A stretch of 64,000 nucleotides of DNA from Bathynomus jamesi. Its lineage: Eukaryota > Arthropoda > Malacostraca > Isopoda > Cirolanidae. The DNA lies in the NCBI GenBank assembly GCA_023014485.1, contig JAJOZX010012060.1, positions 1-64,000 of the forward strand, in the 5' to 3' direction. The translations under genes and the position numbers were made by a program. Below the pieces are notes generated by a model. That model was not told the DNA's origin. It saw nothing but the letters and a program-made list of their open reading frames with translations, and did not search any database. This document shows positions 1 to 10,951 of the stretch, piece by piece. Position 1 is the first letter of the stretch; each line of letters starts with the position of its first letter.

Positions 1-4
1 ATCG

Positions 5-728
5 GTGCGTCACATACAAGGAGCTATCACTGAGCTAGGAATTAGCGAAGGAAGTGTGAATACGATAATTCAGCAACTGGGATACTCAAAAGTGTGTTCA
101 CGGTTTGTTCCTCGCCAACTGACTGAAGATCACAAAGCTCAAAGAAAAGAAATTGTTTCCGAGTCGTTGGTTCGATACGAGACAGAAGGGAATGATGACT
201 TTTCACGAATTGTGACTAGGGATGCCAATCCATGGAGTAGCATCACAGACTCCCCATGCAAGAAAAAGTTCAAAATGGCTCCCTCTGCACGAAAGGCTAT
301 GGCCACCATCTTCTGGGACATGAAAGGGGTGATTCTGGTGGACATTATGAAGAAAGGACAAATAATCGACTCAAAGGCATATATTGCTACCCTACAGACT
401 CTAGAGACGTATAAAGCGAGTTCGACCGGAGAGAAAACTGGAAGGCGTCCTTCTTTTGTACGATAACGCAAGACCACACAGCAGTTTGTAAACAAGAGAG
501 GCCATCACAAAAATGCGCTTGACTGTGTTACCCCACCCTCCATACAGCCCAGATCTGGCACCTTCAGACTTCCATTTGTTTGGGCCAATGAAGGATGCTA
601 TTCGTGGAAGAAAGTTTCAGAGTGACGATGAGCTTGTTGAGGAGGTTAAGAGGTGGCTCCAGCGGAAGCCAGCTGACTTTTACCAGCAAGGAATAAAGGC
701 CCTTTTTCGAGGTGGAGGAAAGTTGTAG
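5..728 (+). pseudogene. mariner-type transposase, 5'-truncated and frameshifted
   Basis: Two reading frames (5-466 and 513-728) carry consecutive parts of a mariner DD34D transposase. The first frame has the helix-turn-helix region (GISEGSVNTII) and the first catalytic Asp in a degraded VTRDANPW context. Around 445-480 the frame slips into YDNARPHSSL (second Asp), and the second frame holds SPDLAPSDFHLF (third Asp) and a C-terminal WLQRKPADFYQQG block. The N-terminus lies outside the window. At least one frameshift and one stop separate the halves, so no active enzyme is expected. The 3' end of the element probably lies near 870, after an A-rich stretch, but the matching inverted repeat is off the left edge. 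Family assignment is secure from the motifs. Confidence 0.88.
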
Positions 729-869
729 AAAAGGATGGAACTATGTGGAAAAATAAAAACTTGTAAACAAGGTATGTAACTACTTGTGTACAAAATTTCT
801 GGAACTTACAAGGAAACTTAGAAAGAAAAAAAAAGGTGGGGCAAAATATATTGAGTGGCCCTCGTATAT

Positions 870-1119
870 AAGAAGTTAAATACAATATAAGTACATTCAC
901 TGTACCGTATGAATAATATTAAAATCTACCACATAAAAGAAATAAAAGATTAAAATGAAGGAGGAAAACTTCCTTCATCTTCTGGGCCAGATTTAAACGA
1001 TTAAAAAAAAATATAAAAACATTACATAATTGTTCCCCTGATTCACAAAACATTTACATCATACCTACCTAGATTAGCATATTTTTATAGATTCTATAAG
1101 ATTTATAAGCAAGACACCC
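870..1119. other. AT-rich spacer, no gene seen
   Basis: AT-rich sequence between the mariner remnant and the Penelope fragment. I see no convincing reading frame, RNA gene or repeat boundary in it. Confidence 0.5.
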
Positions 1120-1335
1120 ACCTGAGCCCTACTATTTCTAATAGTGGTGCCCCAACTTATGACTTAGCCAAATGGCTCTCTAAATTACTTTTTCCTTTGG
1201 TTGGTAATATATTAATTGCCAGTTTAAAAACACAGAAGACGTCATCAGCAAAGTAAGCAAGAAAGATCTATCAGAAAAGACGATGATTAGCTTTGATGTA
1301 GTTTCTTTATTTACAAAAGTTCCTGTTGTGGTAGT
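1120..1335 (+). pseudogene. Penelope-like reverse transcriptase, upstream half
   Basis: Conceptual translation gives SGAPTYDLAKWLSKLLFPLVG, then after a one-base slip SFDVVSLFTKVPV. These are the fingers and motif A region of Penelope-like element reverse transcriptases (the D in SFDV is the first catalytic Asp). The fragment stops abruptly at 1335. The next part of the same protein appears on the same strand at 12748, so the copy seems to have been split by later insertions. Decayed, no intact frame. Confidence 0.75.
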
Positions 1336-1834
1336 AATAATGATAATGATAAATTTTATTGGGAGGAGACAAATTTCATAAAAAGCATAATATTCATCAA
1401 GGTAATAAAGACAAAACTAAGTGAACAGTAAATTTAAAAAACTAAAAAGAAAAATCACTGACGACGAAAAAGAAAACACAGCAATACACGTACTGAAACG
1501 AGTAATAATAAAATTAATAACAATAACTATACAAAATTAATACTAAAAAATAAAAATAAAAAGTACTTAGGAGGAGGACAGTGGAGAAGGAGACTGTACA
1601 CACCAATCGACCAGAGAAATACTCCGGGGGAACGTTAGGCAGCAGACAAGGAGTGCTGGAACTCCTCTTTCTCCATGTCTCATCTACCCTTTGAGAAGTC
1701 CAGGATGTTCTCAAACCCAAACTTCTTTACCTATTCCTCCCAACACACACATGCATCTTGCACACTACATAATCTTTTCAAAATTTAAAAAAAAATGACC
1801 GTCTTCAAAAGCCTTGGGGGTAGGGGACAATAAA
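1336..1834 (-). mobile_element. probable 3' end of a truncated retroelement (minus strand)
   Basis: On the minus strand a short frame (1514-1720) runs into AT-rich DNA that ends at 1336-1365 in an AATAAA-containing, ATTATC-rich tail, the usual look of a non-LTR element 3' end. The 68-residue frame has no motif I recognise. The right side (1730-1830) is spacer. The call rests on the tail and on the abrupt junction with the Penelope fragment. Confidence 0.35.
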
Positions 1835-3923
1835 TGTCACCACTTCTGGCTTCCCCGCTGCCAATAAGGGGAACACAGACCCGGGCAGAGGAGCTGGTTC
1901 TGCTACTGGCCATTCCAGATGTCCTGGGCCTGTCTGATTCTTTTTCACAAACTCTTGCAACATTCGTGGCTTCTCCTCAGATATCCAATCTGTTGAACAT
2001 CACCACTGTTCTAAACCACCTCTTCCTCACTGAAACTCGGGTTTCTGAGACGACTGACAGCAACCCATTTTCTGAAACCCTCCTACTTTCTCTATACTCA
2101 ATTTCATTTCAAATGTAGACGTTGCATATATGTACACAATGACCTAACTTCTTCTCATATTCCCGAACTTTAATCCTCCAAATTCTATACCCTTTGGCTA
2201 CGGCTTACATGTCAATCTCAAACTAAAAACATTTGCGCTATCCAGATTTCTCCTAATTGTACTGACTCTCCAAACTCCTTTGACTGCCTCACTTCCAAAG
2301 TGGAATACATTCTTTCCCGCTTTCGCTTTGCTGAAATATCCATTTTAGGAGATTTCAATGTTCACCACCACCTTCAGCTTTCCTTTCATTTCACTGACAT
2401 CCCTGGTGAACTAGCTTACAACTTTTCTATCCTAAATGACCTAGAGCAGATTGTACATCACCCTACTCATATCCCTGATCGCCAAGGAGGTAGGCCCAAC
2501 ATTCTGGATTTATTTCTCACCACTCATCCTCCTCCTTACTCTGTCAAACCTTTTTCTGCGTTAGGCTCCTCCAACCACAATCTTGTGTGTGTTTTCTGTC
2601 TCACTACTCCAATTTGGTCTTTGGATCCTCCCAAGAGAAGACGCCTTTGGCACTTTGGCGCCTCTGATTCAGAGTCTCTTAGGCAGTACTTCTCTGATTT
2701 TTTCATAGAATGATTGTTGCTTCGGTGTCCGGGGCCTTTCCAAGTGTGCTGAGCGCATTACGGAGGTAATTTTCTAGGTCATGGAAGCGTACATTCAATA
2801 TTCTTTACCTACAACCAATCAAAAAAACAACTTCGTTTATCTTTGCTTGTTCTAATGCTATTCGAAAGAGTGAAGGCTTTCAGAAGATACCATCGCCATT
2901 CAACACCTGAAGCAGCTTATATTTCTACCCGAAATTGTGCAAAATCTTAGGTTTAACTCGCCAAAAATTACTTCCAGACAAAAATGTGAAAATCTATCTA
3001 ATTCTAATTCATCTCGCTCTTTCCGGCACCTAGCCAAGAACAACAACAACAACTTTACTTCCTCTTTACCTCCTCTTGCCGTCTCTTCTCCTAATAAAGC
3101 TGAACTCTTCGCTCAAACTTTCGCTTCCAACTCAACCTTGAACGATTCCAGTGCTGTTCCTCCACCTCCTCTTCCTCCCTCCGACTTATGTCTGAAATTA
3201 AAATCACTTACAAAGATGTTTATTCTGCCCTAGCTGGGCTCAACTGTAGGAAGGCGTATGGTCATGATGGGATCCCTCCTGTTATTTCAGATCGTCAGTA
3301 TAAGTTTCGCAATGGACGCTCCACTGGCGATGTTGTTGCATATATCTCTGACTTTTGGTCATCGTCCTTTCCGAAATTCGGTGAAACTTTTGCTATTGCG
3401 CTAGACATATAAAAAATTTGTTTGATAGGATCTGGCACAAATTCTTGATTTCCACACTGCCCTTCTTCGGTTTCTATCCTTCCATCTGTGCCTTCATCTC
3501 TGATTTCCTTTCTGGCCGATCTATAGTTGCGATTGTAGATAGCCACTGTTCTCCTAAAGCTATTACTAGTGGTGTTCCTTAGAGGTCTGTCTTGTCACCC
3601 ACTTTCCTTTTATTCATTAATGACCTTTTAGGTCGCACTTCCTGTCCTATCCACTCCTATTCTGATGATTCCACCCTTCACTTCTCAACCCTATTCACAG
3701 AGTGTCCCTCTCAGCAGTCAACCAATGCTTTGCGTGAGAAGGTTATTGTGCACCTGACCTCTGATTTTTCTGCAATCTCTGGTGGGGCAGACAATACTTT
3801 GTGGCTTTCACTGCCTCAGAAACTAAGTTTCTTCATCTGTCTAAGCGTCACACTCTTCCCTTCTCTTCAACAATACACAACTCAATCTTTCCTCTTCTCG
3901 TGATCTTTCTTGGAAAGACCACA

Positions 3924-3925
<2 letters not shown>
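1835..3925 (+). mobile_element. LINE A (Jockey/I-like non-LTR retrotransposon), main part, decayed
   Basis: Pieces of an endonuclease and a reverse transcriptase lie in order on the plus strand. The endonuclease piece includes NSCNIRG near 1950 and the EISILGDFNVHHH block at 2330-2370. The reverse transcriptase piece includes YGHDGIPP near 3255, QYKFRNGRSTGD at 3297-3330, FAIALDI near 3395 and HSYSDDSTLHF near 3650, the last in place of the usual YADD box. Many frameshifts and stops interrupt it. It is a close relative of LINE B (14420-57587) and gives the uninterrupted sequence at the places where LINE B was hit by other elements. The 5' end is not clear; homology is visible from about 1950. 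At 3926 the element is broken inside a (TC)n tract and resumes at 7847. Confidence 0.8.
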
Positions 3926-4018
<93 letters not shown>

Positions 4019-4033
4019 AGAAGAGAGAGGCAG
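3926..4033. repeat. (TC)n-(GA)n self-complementary microsatellite
   Basis: A TC tract of about 45 bp is followed directly, through CTCGAG, by an interrupted GA tract. Together they form a near-perfect palindrome at the left boundary of the CR1-like insertion. Read-through of the tract gives low-complexity frames that are not genes. Confidence 0.95.
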
Positions 4034-4066
4034 TAAGCTCGATCTCCGGCGGGCGAACTTTGTTAG

Positions 4067-5273
4067 CCTCAGGGATAGCGTAGGAGATATGGGGTTAGAG
4101 GTCGGCGGCGATGTTGAGGGAGTGTGGAGTGCATTCCGGGACGAGTTTATGGTGCTGCAGTCTGCTGCCATACCCTCAAAACCGGTCACCCCTGCTTCAA
4201 CGCAGCCTAAGTGGTTCAATCGTGACATCGCTTCGGCTATCCGAAATAGGAAAGTAGCGTATAGGAGGGCGAAGGCCAATCGTTCCCATGAGAACACTTT
4301 AGCGTATGTCCGCCTGTGTAGGGAAGTGAAGGCGAAGGTTAGGCTAGCGAAACGTAACGAAGAACTACGGGTGGCAAGCCTCTGCAAGGGGAACCCTAAG
4401 GAGTTCTTCAGTTATGTTAATAGTAGAAAGCCCATTAGAAGCATGATAGGTCCGTTAAAGGACGGAAGCGGCGTTCTGCGGACCTCGGACGCGGACATCG
4501 CCAATGTGCTTAATGAGTACTTTGCGGGAGTGTTCACCAGGGAGGACACCCGCATCATCCCCGAGCCAGGTGTGAGGCAGGAAGGTGCTGGCCTGGATAA
4601 TGTTCGATGTACCGCGACAGTCGTTGCCGATAGAATAGACAAACTGAGCGCGTTTAAGGCTCCTGGGCCAGACCAGTTTCTCCCCAGAGTGTTGCGGGAG
4701 GTGCGCGACCAGGTGGCTCCCCACCTGGCTACAGTCTTCAACAAATCGTTGGAGACGGGTCAGGTGCCTGGTGACTGGAGGGAAGCCAACGTGACCCCTA
4801 TCTTTAAGAAAGGGGATCACGAAAGTCCAGGGAACTATCGTCCCATTAGTCTCACTTCAGTTGTAGGTGGTAAATTATTAGAGGAGATAATAGCGGATAG
4901 GATCGTTGACCATTTGGATTCCTACAAGCTGCTTGGGGACTCCCAACATGGATTTAGACGGCATAGGTCGTGTCTCACCAACTTGCTCGAGTTTTTCCAT
5001 GTCATGTTGGGTGAGTACGATAAGAGTAGGGCGATTGATATACTTTATCTCGACTTTCAGAAAGCCTTTGATAAGGTACCTCACCGCCGGCTAATGGCGA
5101 AAGTGCGCGCGCTGGGTATCGGTGGGGAAATAGGTAGGTGGATTGAAAACTGGCTGAAGAATAGGCGGCAGAAGGTTGTAATTAAAGGTGCTAGTTCGGG
5201 TTGGGCCTCGGTCACTAGTGGGGTTCCTCAGGGTTCCGTGTTTTGGGGCCGCTGTTGTTTATCATTTACATAA
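4067..5273 (+). pseudogene. CR1-like reverse transcriptase, N-terminal and palm part
   Basis: The open frame covers the reverse transcriptase up to the SGVPQGSV motif and then runs out at 5273, because about two extra bases near 5243-5248 shift the frame. The enzyme would copy its own RNA into genomic DNA by target-primed reverse transcription. The fingers and palm motifs (NYRPISL, QHGFR, LYLDFQKAFD) are intact. Only the step into the next frame stops the protein being whole, so the copy looks fairly young. Upstream of 4067 the frame only translates the TC/GA microsatellite, so I do not extend the gene there. Confidence 0.75.
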
Positions 5274-6109
5274 ATGATATCGACGGTGGCATCGTCAGTC
5301 GGATCGCCAAATTCGCTGATGACACCAAGCTTGGGGCCAATGTTGGGACGCCCGAAGCGATCGAGGAACTGCGTGCGGACCTAGGTAGGATAGGAGTGGG
5401 GTCCGAAAAATGGCAAATGCCGTTTAACTTGGGTAAATGCAAAGTGATGCACATTGGCTACGCCAATCCCAAGTCGGACTACTCGATGTTGGGTAGTAAT
5501 ATCGAGGTGACTGATTTAGAAAAGGACTTGGGTGTGCTAATTAGCAGCGATCTTAAGTTTACGAAACAGTGTGTAGAGGTGGAAAAGAAAGCCCAGAAAC
5601 TATTGGGTTATATCAGGAGGCAATTTCAGTTTCGGAACAAGGAGATTGTGCTCTCACTGTACAATTCCCTTGTTCGGCCGCACCTGGAGTATGCTGTGCA
5701 GTTCTGGTCGCCCACCCTCAGGAAAGATATTGTGAGGCTGGAGCGAGTGCAGGCGAGGGCCACAAAGTTAATCCCTTCCGTTAGGCATATGGGCTACAAT
5801 CGACGGTTACGCGCCCTCAACTTGTTTTCGCTTGAAACTCGGAGGCTGCGCGGTCAACTGATCGAGGTTTTCAAGCTCTTACGCGGGTTCAACGATGTCG
5901 ATTTTACAAGTATGTTTAGTTTAAATGATAACCCAACTCGCAACAATGGTTGGAAGTTGGATTTGAAACGGTTTACGACTAGTGTGTGTGGGAATTACTT
6001 TACGTATAAGATCTGTGACACATGGAACAGGTTACCTTCGGAAGTTGTGAACAGTTCCTCTGTGGATCAGTTCAAGAAAAGGGTAAACGAAATCTTGCAC
6101 ACTATTTGA
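5243..6109 (+). pseudogene. CR1-like reverse transcriptase, catalytic FADD and C-terminal part
   Basis: This 288-residue frame starts in FIIYINDID and includes FADDTK (catalytic Asp pair), the KWQMPFNLGKCKVMHIG block and the long C-terminal domain ending in QFKKRVNEILHTI and a stop at 6109. It directly continues the frame that ends at 5273. The stretch from 5371 on is present a second time at 6629-7369, almost base for base. Confidence 0.8.
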
Positions 6110-6606
6110 GTGTGTAAAGACATTTAGGACCTCAGTCTGCGGAAATTTCTTTTCCTATAAAATAGTTAATATCTGGAACCAACTTACCTCAGAGGTTGTT
6201 TCCAGTCAAAGTGTAAATCTGTTTAAAAATAGGCTAGACAAAGTACTGAACACACTCATAGTTTAAGATTAAAACCTCAGAAAACTCTGCAGGAGTTCGC
6301 TTGCTCGGTGTCTCTGTGAGCAAGCTAAATATAGAGCTATTTATATTTCTCCACTTTCCTGTAAAATTTCCTTGGCTACTTTTCCAGGGTCAAGGTATTT
6401 TCTTCAACCTTTTTCCGTACCTGCCTCTGGCAGGGGAGGGAGCGGAGGGTGGGGAGAGAGCCTTCTACTTTTCTATCCAGTTTTCTACTACTGCTAGGAT
6501 AGTTGAAAGAAAAATAAACTTTTACAAAATTTTCTCTGGCACCCGTTGCCATTGGTACCTCCTCGGTATGGGCCGCAAGGCCTTTTGAGGTACTTCTTTT
6601 CCTTGT

Positions 6607-7809
6607 AACTCTCTCTCTCTCTCTCTCTCTGCGTGTGGACCTAGGTAGGATAGGAGAGTGGTCCGAAAAATGGCAAATGCCGTTTAACTTGGGTAAATGC
6701 AAAGTGATGCACATTGGCTACGCCAATCCCAAGTCGGACTACTCGATGTTGGGTAGTAATATCGAGGTGACTGATTTAGAAAAGGACTTCGGTGTGCTAA
6801 TTAGCAGCGACCTTAAGTTTACGAAACAGTGTGTAGAGGTGGAAAAGAAAGCCCAGAAACTATTGGGTTATATCAGGAGGCAATTTCAGTTTCGGAACAA
6901 GGAGATTGTGCTCTCACTGTACAATTCCCTTGTTCGGCCGCACCTGGAGTATGCTGTGCAGTTCTGGTCGCCCACCCTCAGGAAAGATATTGTGAGGCTG
7001 GAGCGAGTGCAGGCGAGGGCCACAAAGTTAATCCCTTCCGTTAGGCATATGGGCTACAATCGACGGTTACGCGCCCTCAACTTGTTTTCGCTTGAAACTC
7101 GGAGGCTGCGCGGTCAACTGATCGAGGTTTTCAAGCTCTTACGCGGGTTCAACGATGTCGATTTTACAAGTATGTTTAGTTTAAATGATAACCCAACTCG
7201 CAACAATGGTTGGAAGTTGGATTTGAAACGGTTTAGGACTAGTGTGTGTGGGAATTACTTTACGTATAAGATCTGTGACACATGGAACAGGTTACCTTCG
7301 GAAGTTGTGAACAGTTCCTCTGTGGATCAGTTCAAGAAAAGGGTAGACGAAATCTTGCACACTATTTGAGTGTGTAAAGACATTTAGGACCTCAGTCTGC
7401 GGAAATTTCTTTCCTATAAAATAGTTAATATCTGGAACCAACTTCCCTCAGAGGGTTGTTTCCAGTCAAAGTGTAAATGTGTTTAAAAATAGGCTAGACA
7501 AAGTACTGAATACTCTCATGTGAGCAAACTAAATATAGAGCTATTTATATATTCTCCACTTTCCTGTAAAATTTCCTTGGCTACTTTTCCAGGGTCAAGG
7601 TATTTTCTTCAACCTTTTCCGTACCTGCCTCTGGCAGGGAGGGAGCGGAGGGTGGGGAGAGAGCCTTCTACTTTTCTATCCAGTTTTCTACTACTGCTAG
7701 GATAGTTGAAAGAAAAATAAACTTTTACAAAATTTTCCCTGGCACCCGTTGCCATTGGTACCTCCTCGGTATGGGCCGCAAGGCCTTTTGAGGTACTTCT
7801 TTTCCTTGT

Positions 7810-7846
<37 letters not shown>
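6607..7846 (+). mobile_element. second, tandem partial copy of the CR1-like LINE 3' half
   Basis: After (TC)n at 6607-6629 the sequence restarts inside the reverse transcriptase gene at the equivalent of position 5371 and runs through the same 3' UTR to another (TC)n at 7811-7846. Differences from the first copy are few. The longest visible one is the absence of about 55 bp around 6258-6320. The offset between copies is about 1,260 bp. This looks like a local tandem duplication, or a second insertion, with TC tracts at every boundary. Confidence 0.85.
6635..7369 (+). pseudogene. C-terminal fragment of CR1-like reverse transcriptase (duplicate)
   Basis: This 244-residue open frame repeats the C-terminal domain at 5380-6109 with a handful of substitutions, for example a changed residue in the KDFGV context and RFRTSV in place of RFTTSV. 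It lacks the FADD catalytic box, so it is a fragment and not a gene. Confidence 0.85.
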
Positions 7847-7847
<1 letters not shown>

Positions 7848-7922
7848 CAGCTTGTAAGAGATTAGGTGTGTTGTACCAGCTCCGCAGTTTCTTCATCCCA
7901 CTTAGTTACGGCCTCTGTACAG
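7847..7922 (+). mobile_element. LINE A, continuation after the CR1-like insertion
   Basis: The sequence from CAAACAGCTTGTAAGAG matches LINE B at 24168 onwards and continues the LINE A frame that was broken at 3925, so everything between 3926 and 7846 is inserted DNA. The last eight bases, CTGTACAG (7915-7922), are the left copy of a target duplication for the hAT MITE that follows. Confidence 0.8.
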
Positions 7923-8134
7923 CAGTGATGGCTTTTCAGAGGAGACATGGGAGGCCGGGCCTCCTCTGTTTCTATCACTATAAACTATGAAAGAGGATTT
8001 TATTGATAGTATTAATTCTATATTGTGCCATGCAGAAAGTAGGTCATCTAACACTTTATAATGTAGTCTATTTATATAGCATATATTATAGACAATTTTG
8101 GGCCTCCCTACTCTCCCTGACCACAGCCCCACTG
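7923..8134. mobile_element. hAT-type MITE, 212 bp
   Basis: A short element begins CAGTGATGG and ends CCCCACTG, matching the CAGTG...CACTG ends of hAT elements. It is flanked by CTGTACAG (7915-7922) and CTATACAG (8135-8142), an 8-bp duplication with one mismatch. LINE B around 24236-24246 shows the unoccupied site. It contains no coding frame. Confidence 0.75.
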
Positions 8135-8475
8135 CTATACAGGGGTCTTGTCCACCCCTGTAGAGTACGATTTTCATGTGTGGGGTAGCTCAACCCACAC
8201 AGCTCTACTTGACCAAATGCAATTAAAGGCTTTTCGTCTCTTCAAATTCTCGCCTCTTACTATCTTCAATCTCTCCTCTCTCCGCCGCAGTTTTGCCTCA
8301 CTCTCTCTTTACTATCGTTATTATAGTAAACACTGCTCTTTTGAACTCTCTCACTGCATGCCTCCTCCTTTAAGGAGAGTACGCAGTACCAGACTTTCTA
8401 CACATTCTCCGCACATTCCTTTCCTGTCCACCTCTCGAACGCAAAGGTCAGTCACCATTTTGAGCATCATGTAGG
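8135..8475 (+). mobile_element. LINE A, 3' end
   Basis: The 3' part of LINE A resumes after the MITE. It includes the equivalent of the GGCTCAACCCACACAGC block also seen in LINE B (24289-24306) and the uninterrupted CTCGCCTCTTAC site (8249-8260), which is where the Polinton inserted in LINE B. The element fades out near 8475. Confidence 0.75.
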
Positions 8476-8479
8476 TTAC

Positions 8480-9561
8480 TCATGCAGCAGTCTAAAAGAT
8501 GCGATAAAGCAAATTTATGTTTCTGCAAGAACCTTTTTTAAACCAGGGTTGCTGCCCATAGATATTAGTTCAAAAAGTATAAAAGGAAGTATCTTTAGCT
8601 TTGCTTGTACAAACTCTGAAGTTCCTTATAATCATGTTTGCTTCAGCACAGTAATTTCGATATTGTTTCCTTATGTCGTAGTTGTCACTCAAGGAACTGA
8701 TGATAATTTGACCCAGATACTTAAATTCTTGTACTTGCTCCATTGGTTCGGCTCTCATTTTGAGAATAATAATAGTTGTCTGGTATGAGCTTTTAGGTGG
8801 AATCGCATACCCTCAGTTTTAATAACATTAAAGTTAATGTCATGGGTCTATGAATAGGATTCCCAATTTTTTATAAAATGATCCAGACCTTTAAGTGAAG
8901 TATTATTATTTATTAATACCATATTATCGGCATAGACCAAGTTATTTATCTTCATGTTAGTTCTACAATATCCCATTGTTGCCTCATTAAGTACTTTAAG
9001 ATGAAAATTGATCCATCAATATACACATTAAAAAAGAGAGCTTTGTTTAATTCCGCATAATGAACCAAAACAGTCGGACAATACATTTCCCCATCTAACC
9101 ATGAAAGTTTGGCGAGTGCACCAAAATTTCAATATATTTAAAATATACAGTGAAACATTCCTGTCTTCTAATTTTTTGAATAGAATATTATGATTCACTC
9201 TATCATAATTCTTGATAGTTGAATTACTGCTAGTACAATATATTTAAATGCAATCTCCTTCAAAACATAAATACACTGGTTAGTTGAATGGGACCTTTTA
9301 AAACCAAACTAAGAGACCTCCATAAATAATAATTTTTTCGCAACAGTTTCTCAATTAGTTTTGAGAAGCGGAAGGCAACAACAATAGGCCTGTAGTTAAT
9401 GCTGGATAGAATGTCCCCGTTCCCCATATATATTTTTGGAAAGGGGTTAATATACACGCTCATAAACCCAGGAATATAACTGAGCAGGCATGGCTGAGAA
9501 CAGTAATGAGATATGAAGATTGATTATATCATTAGCATACTTTAAATGTTTATTCGATAGG
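8480..9561 (-). mobile_element. LINE D (minus strand), reverse transcriptase half, decayed
   Basis: On the minus strand the translation gives NYRPIVVAFRFSKLIEKLL (9260-9400), LVYADNMVLI near 8925-8955 (YADD box with the second Asp changed to Asn), and EFKYLGQIIISSLSDNYDIRKQYR (8620-8760), in the order expected of a non-LTR reverse transcriptase. Stops and frameshifts separate them. The other half lies at 11296-12710, beyond the inserted hAT element. It is a different family from LINEs A to C. Confidence 0.75.
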
Positions 9562-9916
9562 TCATCTATCAGTGCTGGGCACTTGCGCAAACACTTGCGC
9601 AAAACGCAAATTGCGCAAGTGTGATTTCGGTTGCGCATTTGCGTTAATTCTTGCGCAAACTTGCGCAAGTACTTGCGCAAACTTGTGCGCAAACGTGAAA
9701 AAAAACATTAAAAATAGTGGATTTAGCTCAAACACGTGACTGCCAGACAGGTGGCGCCGCCAGACAGCAGTGAGCACTCAGTATACCAACAACGCTAGTG
9801 AAACAAGTTTGTTTGATTAGTTAATTTTAATTTTATTTCAGAGTTCAAACTACTAACTACTCTAGTAACTTCTAGAAACTTCATAAGTCATAACTACTGT
9901 CTATAACTAGTGAACC

Positions 9917-10195
9917 ATGGACAGCCTCAAACACCAGTCTCTGTCCAGCCCCACCTCTGCCCCCAGCCCGGCCGGCAGCGTGACCAGCCATGGCTCAGAG
10001 CCTCACCAGGAGGGAGAGGACCTCAACAACCCCTGGCCGCACCTGGACACCTTCTTTGGACCTTTGACCAGCAAGAAGAGGGTGGTTGAGAGGGGCAGGG
10101 TGGTCTACAGGGGCATCATCATCTGTAAGAGGTGCAAGGCCAAGGTCAGCTTCAACACCATCAGCATGTACACCCCAAGAGCCACTACCAGCATG
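9917..10195 (+). pseudogene. hAT transposase, BED-type zinc-finger exon
   Basis: The frame opens at ATG 9917 with a Ser/Pro-rich N-terminus, followed by FFGPLTSKKRVVERGRVVYRG and CKRCKAKVSF, the C-x2-C half of a BED zinc finger. The His pair (HVHPKSHYQHVHP) is found only after a one-base slip near 10150-10165. A GTGAGT splice donor follows at 10196. G+C content is clearly higher than in the surrounding DNA. The finger would bind the element's own DNA. Confidence 0.7.
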
Positions 10196-10368
10196 TGAGT
10201 TTAAGTTTATTTATAAATTTAAAAAACTTGATAAGTAGTTAACTTTAGAAATTATTATTTATTAAAATATAATTAAATATTAAATAATAAATTATACTTT
10301 GTCTCAATTCAAACACTTCTGTTGTATATCACTGTCATTACAATATAATTTCTAATTTTTTTTTTCAA

Positions 10369-10567
10369 GGTTCACCCCAACCAGAGCAAAGACCTCGCTG
10401 CCATCACTGGTGGGTCCAAGCGCGGCCGGTCCCTCTCTGGCGACACCAAGGACTCTGGCTCCAAGAGAATGCGCCAGTCCAGCATAGAGTCCTCCTTTGC
10501 TGGATCTGCCGCCTTCAACAATAGCAAGGCCCAGGACTTTCACTTATCTAAGAAACTTAGAAAGTAA
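10369..10567 (+). pseudogene. hAT transposase, middle exon fragment
   Basis: A strong acceptor (a run of T, then CAAG) ends at 10368, and the frame VHPNQSKDLAAITGGSKRGRS continues the zinc-finger region into a Lys/Ser-rich linker ending in LSKKLRK. The large catalytic domain that should follow is absent, which explains the short element. The next exon starts at about 10610 after a TTGTTTCTAG acceptor. Confidence 0.6.
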
Positions 10568-10609
10568 TTCAACTTTTAAGTAAATTAGTAATTTTTGTGT
10601 TGTTTCTAG

Positions 10610-10951
10610 GAGTTGAGGACCCCAATGGAGAGCGCCACCCGCAACCGCCTTTCCACCAAGGTGGGGAAGGAGCTACATGCTTGGTGCTCTGAAAAGGAGA
10701 AGACCAGCAAGGAGCTGGAGCAGGGGATGTTCCCCGCCCTGTACCGCGCCGCCTGGGTTGAGGTCTTTCTGAAGTACAACACGACCATCCCCAGCTCTGC
10801 AGCTGTGGAGAGGGTGTTCTCCCAGGGGTCTGACATCATGAAGCCCAAGAGGTCCAGCCTGACCTCTGAGAACTTTGAGAGGTTTGTGTTCCTGAAGGGC
10901 AACATGGACCTGCTCACGATGGAGTTGGAGGAGGACTCTGAGGAGCTTTGA
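10610..10951 (+). pseudogene. hAT transposase, C-terminal dimerisation domain
   Basis: The frame encodes YNTTIPSSAAVERVFSQGSDI and KPKRSSLTSENFERFVFLKGN, the hallmark hAT family C-terminal dimerisation block, and terminates at 10951. In full-length hAT transposases this domain also holds part of the RNase H-like fold that assembles the active site. With the preceding catalytic core missing, it can at most dimerise. Confidence 0.85.

Larger units (their letters stand above)
4034..6606 (+). mobile_element. CR1-like LINE, 5'-truncated, inserted in LINE A
   Basis: This plus-strand non-LTR element lacks its endonuclease. It starts in the linker before the reverse transcriptase and runs to a 3' UTR that ends in (TC)n at 6607-6629. 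Blocks in order are: KWFNRDIASAIRNRK near 4210; NVTPIFKKGDHESPGNYRPISL at 4790-4855; QHGFRRHRSCLTNLLEF near 4945-4995; DFQKAFDKVPHRR near 5050-5090; SGVPQGSV near 5216-5240; FADDTKLGAN at 5308-5337 with both catalytic Asp. After the catalytic core comes a C-terminal ARATKLIPSVR...RRLRGQLIEVFK region to 6109. A near-repeat of the C-terminal FLSYKIVNIWN segment is seen at 6145-6260. One frame break occurs near 5245. Confidence 0.85.

Noticed and set aside
3930..4030. N-terminal extension of the CR1-like protein through a Ser-Leu/Arg-Glu repeat
   Set aside because: It only translates the TC/GA microsatellite; the element starts after it.
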